From: a bacterium
GTDB taxonomy: Bacteria; Hydrothermota; Tepidihabitantia; Tepidihabitantales; Tepidihabitantaceae
Assembly (NCBI GenBank): GCA_035505375.1
Contig: DATJQV010000085.1
Span: 1-32,701, forward strand
DNA length: 32,701 nucleotides
Reading direction: 5' to 3'
Shown here: piece after piece, positions 7,635 to 15,413 of the stretch
Numbering within the stretch: position 1 is the stretch's first letter
How the letters are laid out: each line of letters starts with the position of its first letter
The notes under the pieces: model-generated
Seen by the model: only the letters and a program-made list of their open reading frames with translations
Databases searched by the model: none
Told to the model about the DNA's origin: nothing
Program-made: the position numbers and the translations under genes

Positions 7635-8662
7635 TGGCCCGTGTCGATCCGTCAACAGGCGCTTCCCTGCCCAGGGTCAGCGTCAGCATGATCACCTACA
7701 ACCACGAAAGATACATCGCGCAGGCTATCGACAGCGTGCTCGCCCAGAAAGTCGACTTCGACTACGAGGTAGTGATCGGCGAGGACTGCTCGACCGACCG
7801 AACACGGTCGATAGTCGAGAGCTACGCCCGCCAGCATCCAGACAAGATAAGGCTAGTGCTATCGGAAACGAACATCGGGGGAAACCGCAATGGCCTTCGC
7901 ACATACAGCGCCTGCCGAGGGGAGTATACGGCATTCCTCGAAGGCGACGACTACTGGACATCTCCCCACAAACTCCAAAGGCAGGTGGATTTTCTGGAGC
8001 AGAACCCGAAGTTCGCAATATGTGGACACTGGGTGATGAACGTCGATGAGGTGGGAAATCCCGCTCCGCGGCAATCGTGGACAGGTGAGAAGTGTCCTGA
8101 GGTGTTCGGGTTGGAGCAAGCGCTGGGCGGAACACCCCTACACCCGGGGTCCTGGGTGTTCCGAAGTAGATCTCTCCAATCCATCCCCCAAAATAGGCTG
8201 GATATGGTTGCCCGTATTCCTGCTGGCGACGACCCCCTGCTCCTGTTGCTCCTCACCCACGGGCAAGGCTATTGCTTCCGCGAGACGATGGGAGCCTATC
8301 GCCTTCATTCCGGAGGCAGGTGGTCAGCACTCTCCGAGTTGTTCAAGAGCCAGTCAATGCTCCAATACAAGTACTCACTTCCCCAGCTTCTGAGCGGCAC
8401 CTCAATCGGGGCTGCCAGTCAATTGGTCGCGCGGCAAATCAGAGGCGGCGAAGACAGAGTGGCGCGAGCCATCGCCTGGAGCCTGGACCCTGCGGCAGTG
8501 CTCGAATCGTTTCGGGCAATGAGGAGCAATGGGCTGGTCCCAGGCCGACGAATCCCGGCCATCCTGGTCCGGGTTCCACTCCATGTCACGGCCAGGCTTG
8601 TCAGGTATCCGCGCGCGCTTGCCGGCAGGGCACTTCGTGGCCTGGGGCTGCGTCGTGTCTGA
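7634..8662 (+). CDS. Glycosyltransferase family 2
   Basis: Inverting-type glycosyltransferase with a GT-A fold. The first third holds VSVSMITYNHERYI at about 15-28, the EDCSTD nucleotide-binding segment at 50-55 and FLEGDDYW at about 101-108, which contains the metal-binding acidic pair. The C-terminal half is less conserved and Arg-rich. I use the ATG at 7634, whose first base is the last base of the upstream stop. An ATG eight codons earlier (7610) is also possible and would overlap the aminotransferase gene. It probably adds one sugar to the lipid-linked repeat unit at the cytoplasmic face. Donor and acceptor cannot be predicted. Confidence 0.9.
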   Translation: MARVDPSTGASLPRVSVSMITYNHERYIAQAIDSVLAQKVDFDYEVVIGEDCSTDRTRSIVESYARQHPDKIRLVLSETNIGGNRNGLRTYSACRGEYTAFLEGDDYWTSPHKLQRQVDFLEQNPKFAICGHWVMNVDEVGNPAPRQSWTGEKCPEVFGLEQALGGTPLHPGSWVFRSRSLQSIPQNRLDMVARIPAGDDPLLLLLLTHGQGYCFRETMGAYRLHSGGRWSALSELFKSQSMLQYKYSLPQLLSGTSIGAASQLVARQIRGGEDRVARAIAWSLDPAAVLESFRAMRSNGLVPGRRIPAILVRVPLHVTARLVRYPRALAGRALRGLGLRRV

Positions 8663-8758
8663 CATGGGCCGCCACATCGCTTCCGACCGCCGCGTGTCAC
8701 TTAGGTCAGTCTGTCATGTTGATGTTCTGTGTGTCCGTAAACGAAGGGGGTAGTAATA

Positions 8759-9160
8759 ATGCCAGCTATCGAGACAATCTCTGACCAAGGTCAGACGTTG
8801 TGTATGATCGTCCGCGCCGCGCAGCTCCCCGAACGCACGACATTCCTGACGCCACCCGAGTTCAAGCAGCAGGTCGGGTTCGTCGTGTATCCGGCGGGCG
8901 GGAAAATCGTCCCTCACTTACACCTGCAGTTGGAACGCCACCTGGTAGGCACGTCCGAAGTGCTCATCATTGAGCGCGGCCGCTGCCTGCTGGACGTCTA
9001 CAACGACAGCAAGAAGCTTGTTGCCACTTGCGAGTTGCAGGTTGGCGACCTCATGTTAATGGTCGGAGGAGGACATGGCTTCCGGATGCTTGAGGACACA
9101 GTCTTTCTGGAAGTCAAACAGGGGCCCTATCTCAACGTGGTGGAGAAGGAGCGTTTCTGA
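8759..9160 (+). CDS. Cupin-fold protein, possible sugar-nucleotide modifying enzyme
   Basis: A 133-residue single-domain protein with cupin-like beta strands and clustered histidines (His53, His55, His61, and His106 in GGGHGF). The GGKIVPHLHLQ and VGDLMLMVGGGHGF segments correspond to the two cupin motifs. Small cupins in such clusters include sugar 3,4-ketoisomerases (FdtA/WxcM type) and uncharacterised sensors or isomerases. The EVLIIERGRCLLDVYND strand is typical of the uncharacterised type. The start at 8759 has a clear AAGGGGG ribosome-binding site. It is immediately followed, probably with coupled translation, by an aminotransferase, so the two may act in one pathway. Confidence 0.75.
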   Translation: MPAIETISDQGQTLCMIVRAAQLPERTTFLTPPEFKQQVGFVVYPAGGKIVPHLHLQLERHLVGTSEVLIIERGRCLLDVYNDSKKLVATCELQVGDLMLMVGGGHGFRMLEDTVFLEVKQGPYLNVVEKERF

Positions 9161-10293
9161 AGATTCAGGTCAACGAACCGTTGCTGGGCAGTCTCGAACT
9201 CGAATACGTCACCGAGTGCGTCCGGAGCGGTTGGGTGTCCTCGGCCGGGCGCTTCATCGAGGAGTTCGAAACGAAGTGGGCGGCCTATTGCGGCATGAAG
9301 CATGGCGTCGCAGTGAGCAACGGCACAACGGCTTTGCAGATTGCAGTGGCGTGCCTGGGTCTGAAGCCGGGCGACGAGGTAATCATTCCGACTTTCACCA
9401 TCATCTCCTGCGCGCTGGCCGTAATCTACAATGGCGGAGTGCCGGTCCTGGTCGACTCCGAGCCTCGCACCTGGTGCATGGACGTCAGTCAAGTGGAGGC
9501 CAAGATCACGCCGCGAACTCGTGCTATCATGCCGGTTCACATCTACGGCCATCCGGTTGACATGGACCCGATTCTCGACCTGAGCGAGAAACACGGCCTG
9601 GCGGTTATTGAGGACGCGGCCGAGGTGCACGGGGCCGAGTATCTGTCCGGCCGACACGGCGCAACCCCGGCCTGGAAGCGCTGCGGTGGATTGGGACACA
9701 TCAGTACCTTCAGCTTCTACGCCAACAAGCTCGTTACGACCGGCGAAGGCGGCATGGTTCTGACCAATGATGCCCGGTACGCAGAGAAGGCACGTTCACT
9801 TCGCAACCTGTGTTTCCAGTCTGGGCGGCGCTTCTACCACGAGGAACTGGGTTACAACTTCCGGCTGACGAACATGCAGGCCGCGTTGGGTGTGGCGCAG
9901 GTCGAACGGATGGATGAGATCGTGGCCCGCAAGCGCAGGATGGGCCAGAACTACAATCAGATGCTGGCCGACATCCCGCAACTCCGGTTGCCGGTTGAGG
10001 AACCTTGGGCTAAGAACGTGTATTGGATGTACGGCATAGTTCTGGCAGAGGAGTCGGGTGTCGACGCGGCAGAGTTTGCACGCCGGCTTACGGCAAAAGG
10101 GATGGAGACCCGGCCGTTCTTCCTTGGGATGCACGAGCAGCCCGTGCTCAAACAACGCGGCCTTTTCGTCGGGGAACACTATCCCGTGGCAGAGCGCCTC
10201 GCCCGCCAGGGACTCTACCTGCCTTCGGGCTTGGCGCTCACGGACGAGCAGATGGCGCGCGTGGGTGAGGCAGCGCACGAGGCGCTGAGGTGA
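9157..10293 (+). CDS. DegT/DnrJ/EryC1/StrS aminotransferase (perosamine-synthase-like), probable CTG start
   Basis: PLP-dependent aminotransferase with strong similarity in pattern to GDP-perosamine synthase-like enzymes. It has PTFTIISCALAVIYNGG, VIEDAAEVHGAEY (PLP-nitrogen Asp at about 153) and FSFYANKLVTTGEGG with the Schiff-base lysine at about 191. I place the start at a CTG at 9157. The frame upstream of the TTG at 9181 encodes KIQVNEP, matching the usual family opening (M-K-I-x-V-N-E-P-x-L-G). GAAGGAG lies five bases before the CTG, and CTGA overlaps the previous stop in the way ATGA overlaps do. A conservative annotation would start at TTG 9181 and lose that first strand. A short extra segment (about 8 residues near 167-174) precedes the lysine motif. 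Confidence 0.9.
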   Translation: MKIQVNEPLLGSLELEYVTECVRSGWVSSAGRFIEEFETKWAAYCGMKHGVAVSNGTTALQIAVACLGLKPGDEVIIPTFTIISCALAVIYNGGVPVLVDSEPRTWCMDVSQVEAKITPRTRAIMPVHIYGHPVDMDPILDLSEKHGLAVIEDAAEVHGAEYLSGRHGATPAWKRCGGLGHISTFSFYANKLVTTGEGGMVLTNDARYAEKARSLRNLCFQSGRRFYHEELGYNFRLTNMQAALGVAQVERMDEIVARKRRMGQNYNQMLADIPQLRLPVEEPWAKNVYWMYGIVLAEESGVDAAEFARRLTAKGMETRPFFLGMHEQPVLKQRGLFVGEHYPVAERLARQGLYLPSGLALTDEQMARVGEAAHEALR

Positions 10294-11666
10294 CCGAAAT
10301 CCGTCACGAGCCCATGTTGTCGGATCAGCCCGGCGTAGACATCGAGCCTCGCATCGGCATCTTCCAGGCCGAGTGGCCTTTGGCGGTTCATACGGTTAAC
10401 GCCGCCCGGGTGCTCGCCGAGTCCGGCTTCTGCGTCGACCTCTTCCTGTATCGCGTTCGAGAGGACCTAGTCGACGGCGCGTTTGATGGCGTCAAAGACG
10501 TACGCGTCATCCGCGTGGCCGGGGCGCCGGACCAGCGGGTCAGGCCTGCTGCAGTTAGGGGAACAGACGGCGCAGCCTCACGTCGCAAAGCCATCAAGAG
10601 AGCATTCTACAAATCGAGGCCACTGAAACTCCTGTGGGAGTTGTGCCGCGCAATCTATGTGAACACCTACGTCAAGCATTATCCTGTGTGGCTCGACCGG
10701 CAGAGGGGTCTTATGCCGGTGCCGGTGATTCGTGATACACTGCGAGCCATGAACGGCAATCGGTACCGAGCGCTCATCGGCATGGAGAAGGCCGGCTTGG
10801 TTTGGGCCGGCCTGGTGGGGGAGCGGATTCACGTTCCCTACATCTATCACAGTCTTGAACTCTACACGAGAGAGTTCTACGGCTCTTTGATGGCGATCAA
10901 GACGAAGCGCCTCAAATGGGCGGAAGAACGCTACCATAGGGGAAGCTATGCCACAATAGTCCAGGATGAGGGCAGAGGGAGGGTCCTCTTTGCTGACAAC
11001 CGCGTGAAACCGGAGCGAGTCCTGTACGTCCCGGTCTCTCTGATGGGACCAGCGCGTCATGCACGGTCTTCATTCTTGCAGGAACGCTTCCACTTGAACC
11101 GGGACCACAGGCTGATTCTCCAGTTCGGGTGGCTGCAGCATAGGAGACTCTGCGTCGAGTTGGCCCAACTCGCTCAGCGCTTTCCGGAGGACTGGACGCT
11201 GGTCATGCACGGCGAAGGCGCCTCGGCCGATTACCTGGAGCGGATTCGGGCAGCCGACACCGGGCATCGGGTGCGGCTGTCGCTGGATCTGACGCCGGCC
11301 TCGCAGGTGCCTGACGTCGTAAGCTCGGCCCGCGTTGGCCTCGCCCTCTACAGCGCCGCCAACTGGAACGACCGACTTACGGCGTACTCCTCTGAGAGAG
11401 TGGCGTTGTACCTACAGTGCGGCCTCCCAGTCATAGCTTTCGATTACCCCGGATTCGATATCTTGGAATCGAGGCGTTGCGGCGCTGTGATAAAGTCGCT
11501 TGACGAACTGCGGGCTGCCATAGAGCGTGTACTTGCCTCTTGGGATGAGTTCAGCTACAACGCCCGCGCGTTGTTCGCGGAGCGCTACGAGTTCGGGTCC
11601 AACTACCAGAAGGTAGTTGAGATGCTGGGGACCCTCCCCACCCCGGGAAAGTCAAGCAGGCGTTAG
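10290..11666 (+). CDS. Glycosyltransferase, GT4-like (GT-B fold)
   Basis: A 458-residue protein whose start (GTG) overlaps the previous stop as GTGA. The N-terminal half (RIGIFQAEWPLAVHTVNAARVLAESGF) looks like the acceptor domain of a GT-B enzyme. The C-terminal half contains the donor-site pattern SSERVALYLQCGLPVIAFDYPG, in which the usual EGxPxxxxEAMACGLPVV element is shortened to a serine-glutamate version. A basic region near residues 100-120 may touch the membrane. It probably retains configuration and transfers a hexose or amino sugar to the lipid-linked intermediate. It is more diverged than the GT4 genes that follow. Confidence 0.78.
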   Translation: MTEIRHEPMLSDQPGVDIEPRIGIFQAEWPLAVHTVNAARVLAESGFCVDLFLYRVREDLVDGAFDGVKDVRVIRVAGAPDQRVRPAAVRGTDGAASRRKAIKRAFYKSRPLKLLWELCRAIYVNTYVKHYPVWLDRQRGLMPVPVIRDTLRAMNGNRYRALIGMEKAGLVWAGLVGERIHVPYIYHSLELYTREFYGSLMAIKTKRLKWAEERYHRGSYATIVQDEGRGRVLFADNRVKPERVLYVPVSLMGPARHARSSFLQERFHLNRDHRLILQFGWLQHRRLCVELAQLAQRFPEDWTLVMHGEGASADYLERIRAADTGHRVRLSLDLTPASQVPDVVSSARVGLALYSAANWNDRLTAYSSERVALYLQCGLPVIAFDYPGFDILESRRCGAVIKSLDELRAAIERVLASWDEFSYNARALFAERYEFGSNYQKVVEMLGTLPTPGKSSRR

Positions 11667-11692
11667 CCGCTGATGCTTGGGAGCGCTTCTCT

Positions 11693-12820
11693 GTGAACGC
11701 CGCGCTGCCGAGGATTCTCCTGGTAAACAACACGTCCAGTCTGTCGGCAGGGACGACCAGGAGTCTTCTCCTGATACTAAGGTACCTGCGCCACAAGTAC
11801 TCATTTAGCGTTGCGGCCGTCCCCGATTCCGATGGACTGCCGGGGGCACTCCTTGAACTGGAAGTCCCGTTCCACCGATTGGGTTTCCTTCCGTTCGCGT
11901 CTTTTCGCCGGCTGACTGGGCTGATGGGAAAGCAGAAGTACGACCTTGTCTACGCCAACAACCTCGGGACCGTGACACGCGATAGCTTCTGGGCGGCCAG
12001 GCTCACGGGTAGACCATTCATATGGCACATAAGAGAGCCTCTCATCTACAGGCGGTTTTGTTGGACTGTCAAGTACTCTGACGCAGTAGCCGCGAACTCG
12101 CAATCCACTGCCGAAAGGGTAACCTCCATGGCGGGCTACCGGTCCCCCGTAGTCATCCCGAATGGGGTTGACCTTGCCGAGTTCGGAACGGACCGCGTGA
12201 AGGCCAGAGAAACGCTTCTGAAAGAGCTGGGCTGGCCGGCTGATTCGTGCGTGATCCTGAATCTTGGTATGCTATGCCAGCGCAAGAACCAGCTGGACGC
12301 AATTGCCGTGACTCGCCTTGTCACCGAGCGGTGTCCCGAGGCACGCCTCGTGTGTCTGGGCGCACCGCAGGAGGCCGGGTACCCGGAGAGGTTGTGGGAG
12401 CGGATTCATCATTGCGGCCTCAGGGGGAAGGTGCGTCTGCTGGGCGCCAAGCCGAATCCTCCGTACTATCTGAACGCGTCGGACCTTCTTCTCCACACCT
12501 CCGTGGACGAACCGCAGGGCAGAGTCGTGCTGGAGGCGATGGCGGCGGAGCTTCCAGTCGTAGCCTACAGTGTCGGAGGGATTCCAGAGGCAGTCGTCGA
12601 AGGCGAGACGGGCCTCCTCGCTCCGGTCGGGGATACTGCCGCCGCGGCTGAGGCAGCATGTCGCCTGATTGAGAACCCTGAACTCCGACACAGAATGGGC
12701 AAAGCGGGGCGCGCGCGCGTAGTCCAGCACTTCACCGCCGAGGAGACGGCCCGCAAGGTAGACGGCGTCATCCAATCCGTTCTCGCCAAGCAAGTACGTT
12801 TCCGGACCGAAGGTCCATGA
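11693..12820 (+). CDS. Glycosyltransferase family 4
   Basis: A GT-B retaining glycosyltransferase of 375 residues starting at GTG 11693. The N-terminal domain includes RILLVNNTSSLSAGTTRSLL, the acceptor-side nucleophilic-loop region. The C-terminal domain carries CVILNLGMLCQRKNQ and the donor-sugar motif TSVDEPQGRVVLEAMAAELP followed by VVAYSVGGIPEAV and an EGETGLL segment, the hallmark of group 1 glycosyltransferases. It acts in the cytoplasm at the inner membrane. The gap to the previous gene is only 26 bases and to the next about 40, so it belongs to the same operon. Confidence 0.93.
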   Translation: MNAALPRILLVNNTSSLSAGTTRSLLLILRYLRHKYSFSVAAVPDSDGLPGALLELEVPFHRLGFLPFASFRRLTGLMGKQKYDLVYANNLGTVTRDSFWAARLTGRPFIWHIREPLIYRRFCWTVKYSDAVAANSQSTAERVTSMAGYRSPVVIPNGVDLAEFGTDRVKARETLLKELGWPADSCVILNLGMLCQRKNQLDAIAVTRLVTERCPEARLVCLGAPQEAGYPERLWERIHHCGLRGKVRLLGAKPNPPYYLNASDLLLHTSVDEPQGRVVLEAMAAELPVVAYSVGGIPEAVVEGETGLLAPVGDTAAAAEAACRLIENPELRHRMGKAGRARVVQHFTAEETARKVDGVIQSVLAKQVRFRTEGP

Positions 12821-12859
12821 CCGTCTCGGACACCACAACCGAAGGGGATACGCATAGTA

Positions 12860-14155
12860 ATGGCGCAGAGGCCTGACGGGCGCAACCAGACAGGCGCAGC
12901 GAGCGCGACACACAGCACAAAGAAGATTCGTGTCGTGCATACGGTACCCTCGTGGTTCGGGCAACTGTTCAGCGGGCACACCCACTATGTCTTCGGGTTG
13001 CTAAGTGGGTGGAGAGACCGGGACGTCTCGCTTGACCTCTGGGGGACAAGTGTGCGGCCACTGAATATCGGTAGCGGAAACCTGGACTACGAGACAACAG
13101 CGCAGCTATGGGCTCACGAGAATGTGAGGCACGGCCGCTTCAGGAGATGGATGACGTACGCCAGTAGACTTACGTACCTTGTCGCACATGCCCGTAGTCT
13201 TGATATTGTGCATTTCCATAACCTGGGATGGGACGCACTTCTCAGTCCGTTGCTCCTGCACGTGTATGGCAGGAAAGCGGTTTTCACAATGAGCCTCCAA
13301 GGACAAGACAACCCAAGCGCAATCGCGAAGTCGAGAGGTGGCCGTTGGGCAGTCAAGCTAATGCGCCACTTCGACGGGATAATTGCGCTATCACCGCTGC
13401 TTGCGGACGACAGTCTGGCCTGCGGGCTAAGGAACGTCATTCTGCTTCCGAATTTCATGGGATTGCCGCAACTTGAGCGTGGACGTGACATGTCGGCGAG
13501 AGAGAAGCTGCGCCGAGAGCTCTCAATTCCCGGCGACGCCACGGTACTCCTGTTTGTAGGCGCCGTGATCAGGCGCAAGGGAGTTGACCTGCTCGCTGAG
13601 AGCTTCGCTCGCTTGGCGCCGCGACATCGTGATCTCTGGCTGGTCGTTGCCGGTCCGATGAGTCGGGCAGATTTCCCTGGATTAGACGAAGAAACCGTTC
13701 GTGCGTTAAAGGAGAGGATAGACCGCGCAGGCGTTGCCTCGCGGGTAGTTTGGTCCGGCATGCTGCGGGACAAGAACGCAGTTGCCAGTCATTACTCTGC
13801 TGCCGACATCTTCGTGTTCCCGACGCGTGCGGAAGGTATGCCAAACGTCCTCATCGAAGCCGTTACCATGGGACTACCGGTTGTTGCGACCAATCTGCCA
13901 GGCATCACCGACTTCGTGGTCGCGGACGGTGAGACCGGCTTCCTTTTTCCACCAGAGGACGTTGACGCACTGACTCAGACCACCGAGAGACTCATACTGG
14001 ATCCGACCCTTCGCGCGAAGATGGGCCAGGCTGCGCGCGCGCGTTCGAAGCGATTCGGGTTCGAAGAGCATTGCCGGCAACTCAAGACCTTCTACCTTGG
14101 AGTAGCTGGTAACCCACGACGCATCGAGTCCTTCGAGGAGCCGGATGGCCGCTGA
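12860..14155 (+). CDS. Glycosyltransferase family 4
   Basis: A 431-residue GT-B enzyme. After about 22 disordered residues it shows KIRVVHTVPSWFGQLFSGHTHYV (acceptor domain start), VLLFVGAVIRRKGVDLLAESF (start of the donor domain) and the FPTRAEGMPNVLIEAVTMG donor motif with both glutamates, followed by GLPVVATNLPGITDFV. The ATG at 12860 is preceded by AAGGGGA at slightly long spacing. The last 11 bases overlap the ligase gene that follows, indicating coupled expression. The protein probably adds a residue late in chain assembly, but that is guessed from position only. Confidence 0.93.
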   Translation: MAQRPDGRNQTGAASATHSTKKIRVVHTVPSWFGQLFSGHTHYVFGLLSGWRDRDVSLDLWGTSVRPLNIGSGNLDYETTAQLWAHENVRHGRFRRWMTYASRLTYLVAHARSLDIVHFHNLGWDALLSPLLLHVYGRKAVFTMSLQGQDNPSAIAKSRGGRWAVKLMRHFDGIIALSPLLADDSLACGLRNVILLPNFMGLPQLERGRDMSAREKLRRELSIPGDATVLLFVGAVIRRKGVDLLAESFARLAPRHRDLWLVVAGPMSRADFPGLDEETVRALKERIDRAGVASRVVWSGMLRDKNAVASHYSAADIFVFPTRAEGMPNVLIEAVTMGLPVVATNLPGITDFVVADGETGFLFPPEDVDALTQTTERLILDPTLRAKMGQAARARSKRFGFEEHCRQLKTFYLGVAGNPRRIESFEEPDGR

Positions 14156-15413
14156 GAATGTTCACATGAACGGGTCTGCATTGGCAGCCGAGGCATCTTA
14201 CCCGCCGCCCCGCCGGACGATCTCGAGGCTGTTTGAGGTCTTGCTGCTTCTCCTCTTTGCAGGTCTGACGCTCAATGACAAGATGTTTCCATGGATGGCG
14301 CCGGTGGATCGGTGGTTGGGCATCGTGCTGGTCCTGACGGCGCTGTTTTCCATGTTTCGAGCCCGGGAACCTCTGAAGACCGAAGTCCTCCTGTTCGTGC
14401 TGTTTGTGGCCTGGTCGACAGTGACCGGCTTCCTCGTTGCCAGCAACCAGTCCGCAGTCACGTACTATGTGCGGTTGATGGCCCAGGAGGCTGCTTTGTT
14501 TCTGGCGATTACTGAATACACGAGGGACACCCGTGGAGGTTCATTCGTCTTCGGCCTGCTTCTCTTGGGAGCGCTCGGCGTTCTCGCGTACCAAGTGGCG
14601 ACCGGCGGCACAATCGGGGTCGTGGAAGGTACTGGCTTCCGGGCAACCTCGGTGTACAAGAATCCCAACTCGCTGGGCATCGCATGCATTTTCGGGCTCT
14701 TTGGAGTCGCGTATTTTCTACGCGCCCCGAACTCGCCAAGGCTCCGTCTCTGGCCGGCCCTCGCCATTCCCGTTTTGCTCTTCTTCCAGATTACCACCGG
14801 AGCACGCCTCACATTCGTGGCCTTCGGGGTGTTCGTGCTCCTCTGGCTGGCCCTCTGCCTCCGCACACTCCCGCACGGCCTGCGCGCGTTGATCTGGGTC
14901 GTCCTGCTGCTCTTTACTGCCTTTGTTCTCTACCGTGGGCCCAATTCGATGCTCAAAGGCACCGTTGTGGGCCACAGACTGCAAAATACAGTGGCTACGC
15001 CTGAAGCCGATCCGCGCTGGAAGCTCTACAACTTGGGCTGGGAGGCGTTTACCAAGTCTCCGTTGTTTGGGGTCGGCCTGGGCAACTTCGCTGTTGTCTA
15101 TGGACAATACACCCATTCCGATTACATGGAGACGCTCTCGACCACCGGATTCGTCGGTTTCATCCTCTACTTTGCAATCTACCTGACTCTGTGGCGGCGA
15201 TTGAGCAGATGCCAGAGAGGAATCCTGGATGCCACGACCGAATACCGGATCAATTCATATAAGGCAATGATACTGACCATGCTTTTCCTTGCCGTAGGGG
15301 CGCCAAACGTGTTTCAGCCGCAAACGTGGCTCCTGTTGGGTGCAATCACAGGCCATTCCTGTGTCGTTGAACGCTCTCTCGCGCTTCAACCGGAGGAAGA
15401 GACCGCTCAGTGA
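14145..15413 (+). CDS. O-antigen ligase/polymerase family membrane protein (WaaL/Wzy-like)
   Basis: Multi-spanning inner-membrane protein of 422 residues with about ten hydrophobic segments. The Wzy_C-type periplasmic signature is visible at about 288-340: RWKLYNLGWEAFTKSPLFG, then GVGLGNF and HSDYMETLSTTGFVGF. Such enzymes either polymerise undecaprenyl-linked repeat units or ligate glycans to a lipid or protein acceptor on the periplasmic side, and sequence alone rarely separates the two. Its presence together with an ABC exporter is notable: ABC-exported O-antigens are polymerised in the cytoplasm, so a ligase role is the simpler reading, unless a second Wzy-type glycan is also made here. 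Confidence 0.9.
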   Translation: MAAENVHMNGSALAAEASYPPPRRTISRLFEVLLLLLFAGLTLNDKMFPWMAPVDRWLGIVLVLTALFSMFRAREPLKTEVLLFVLFVAWSTVTGFLVASNQSAVTYYVRLMAQEAALFLAITEYTRDTRGGSFVFGLLLLGALGVLAYQVATGGTIGVVEGTGFRATSVYKNPNSLGIACIFGLFGVAYFLRAPNSPRLRLWPALAIPVLLFFQITTGARLTFVAFGVFVLLWLALCLRTLPHGLRALIWVVLLLFTAFVLYRGPNSMLKGTVVGHRLQNTVATPEADPRWKLYNLGWEAFTKSPLFGVGLGNFAVVYGQYTHSDYMETLSTTGFVGFILYFAIYLTLWRRLSRCQRGILDATTEYRINSYKAMILTMLFLAVGAPNVFQPQTWLLLGAITGHSCVVERSLALQPEEETAQ

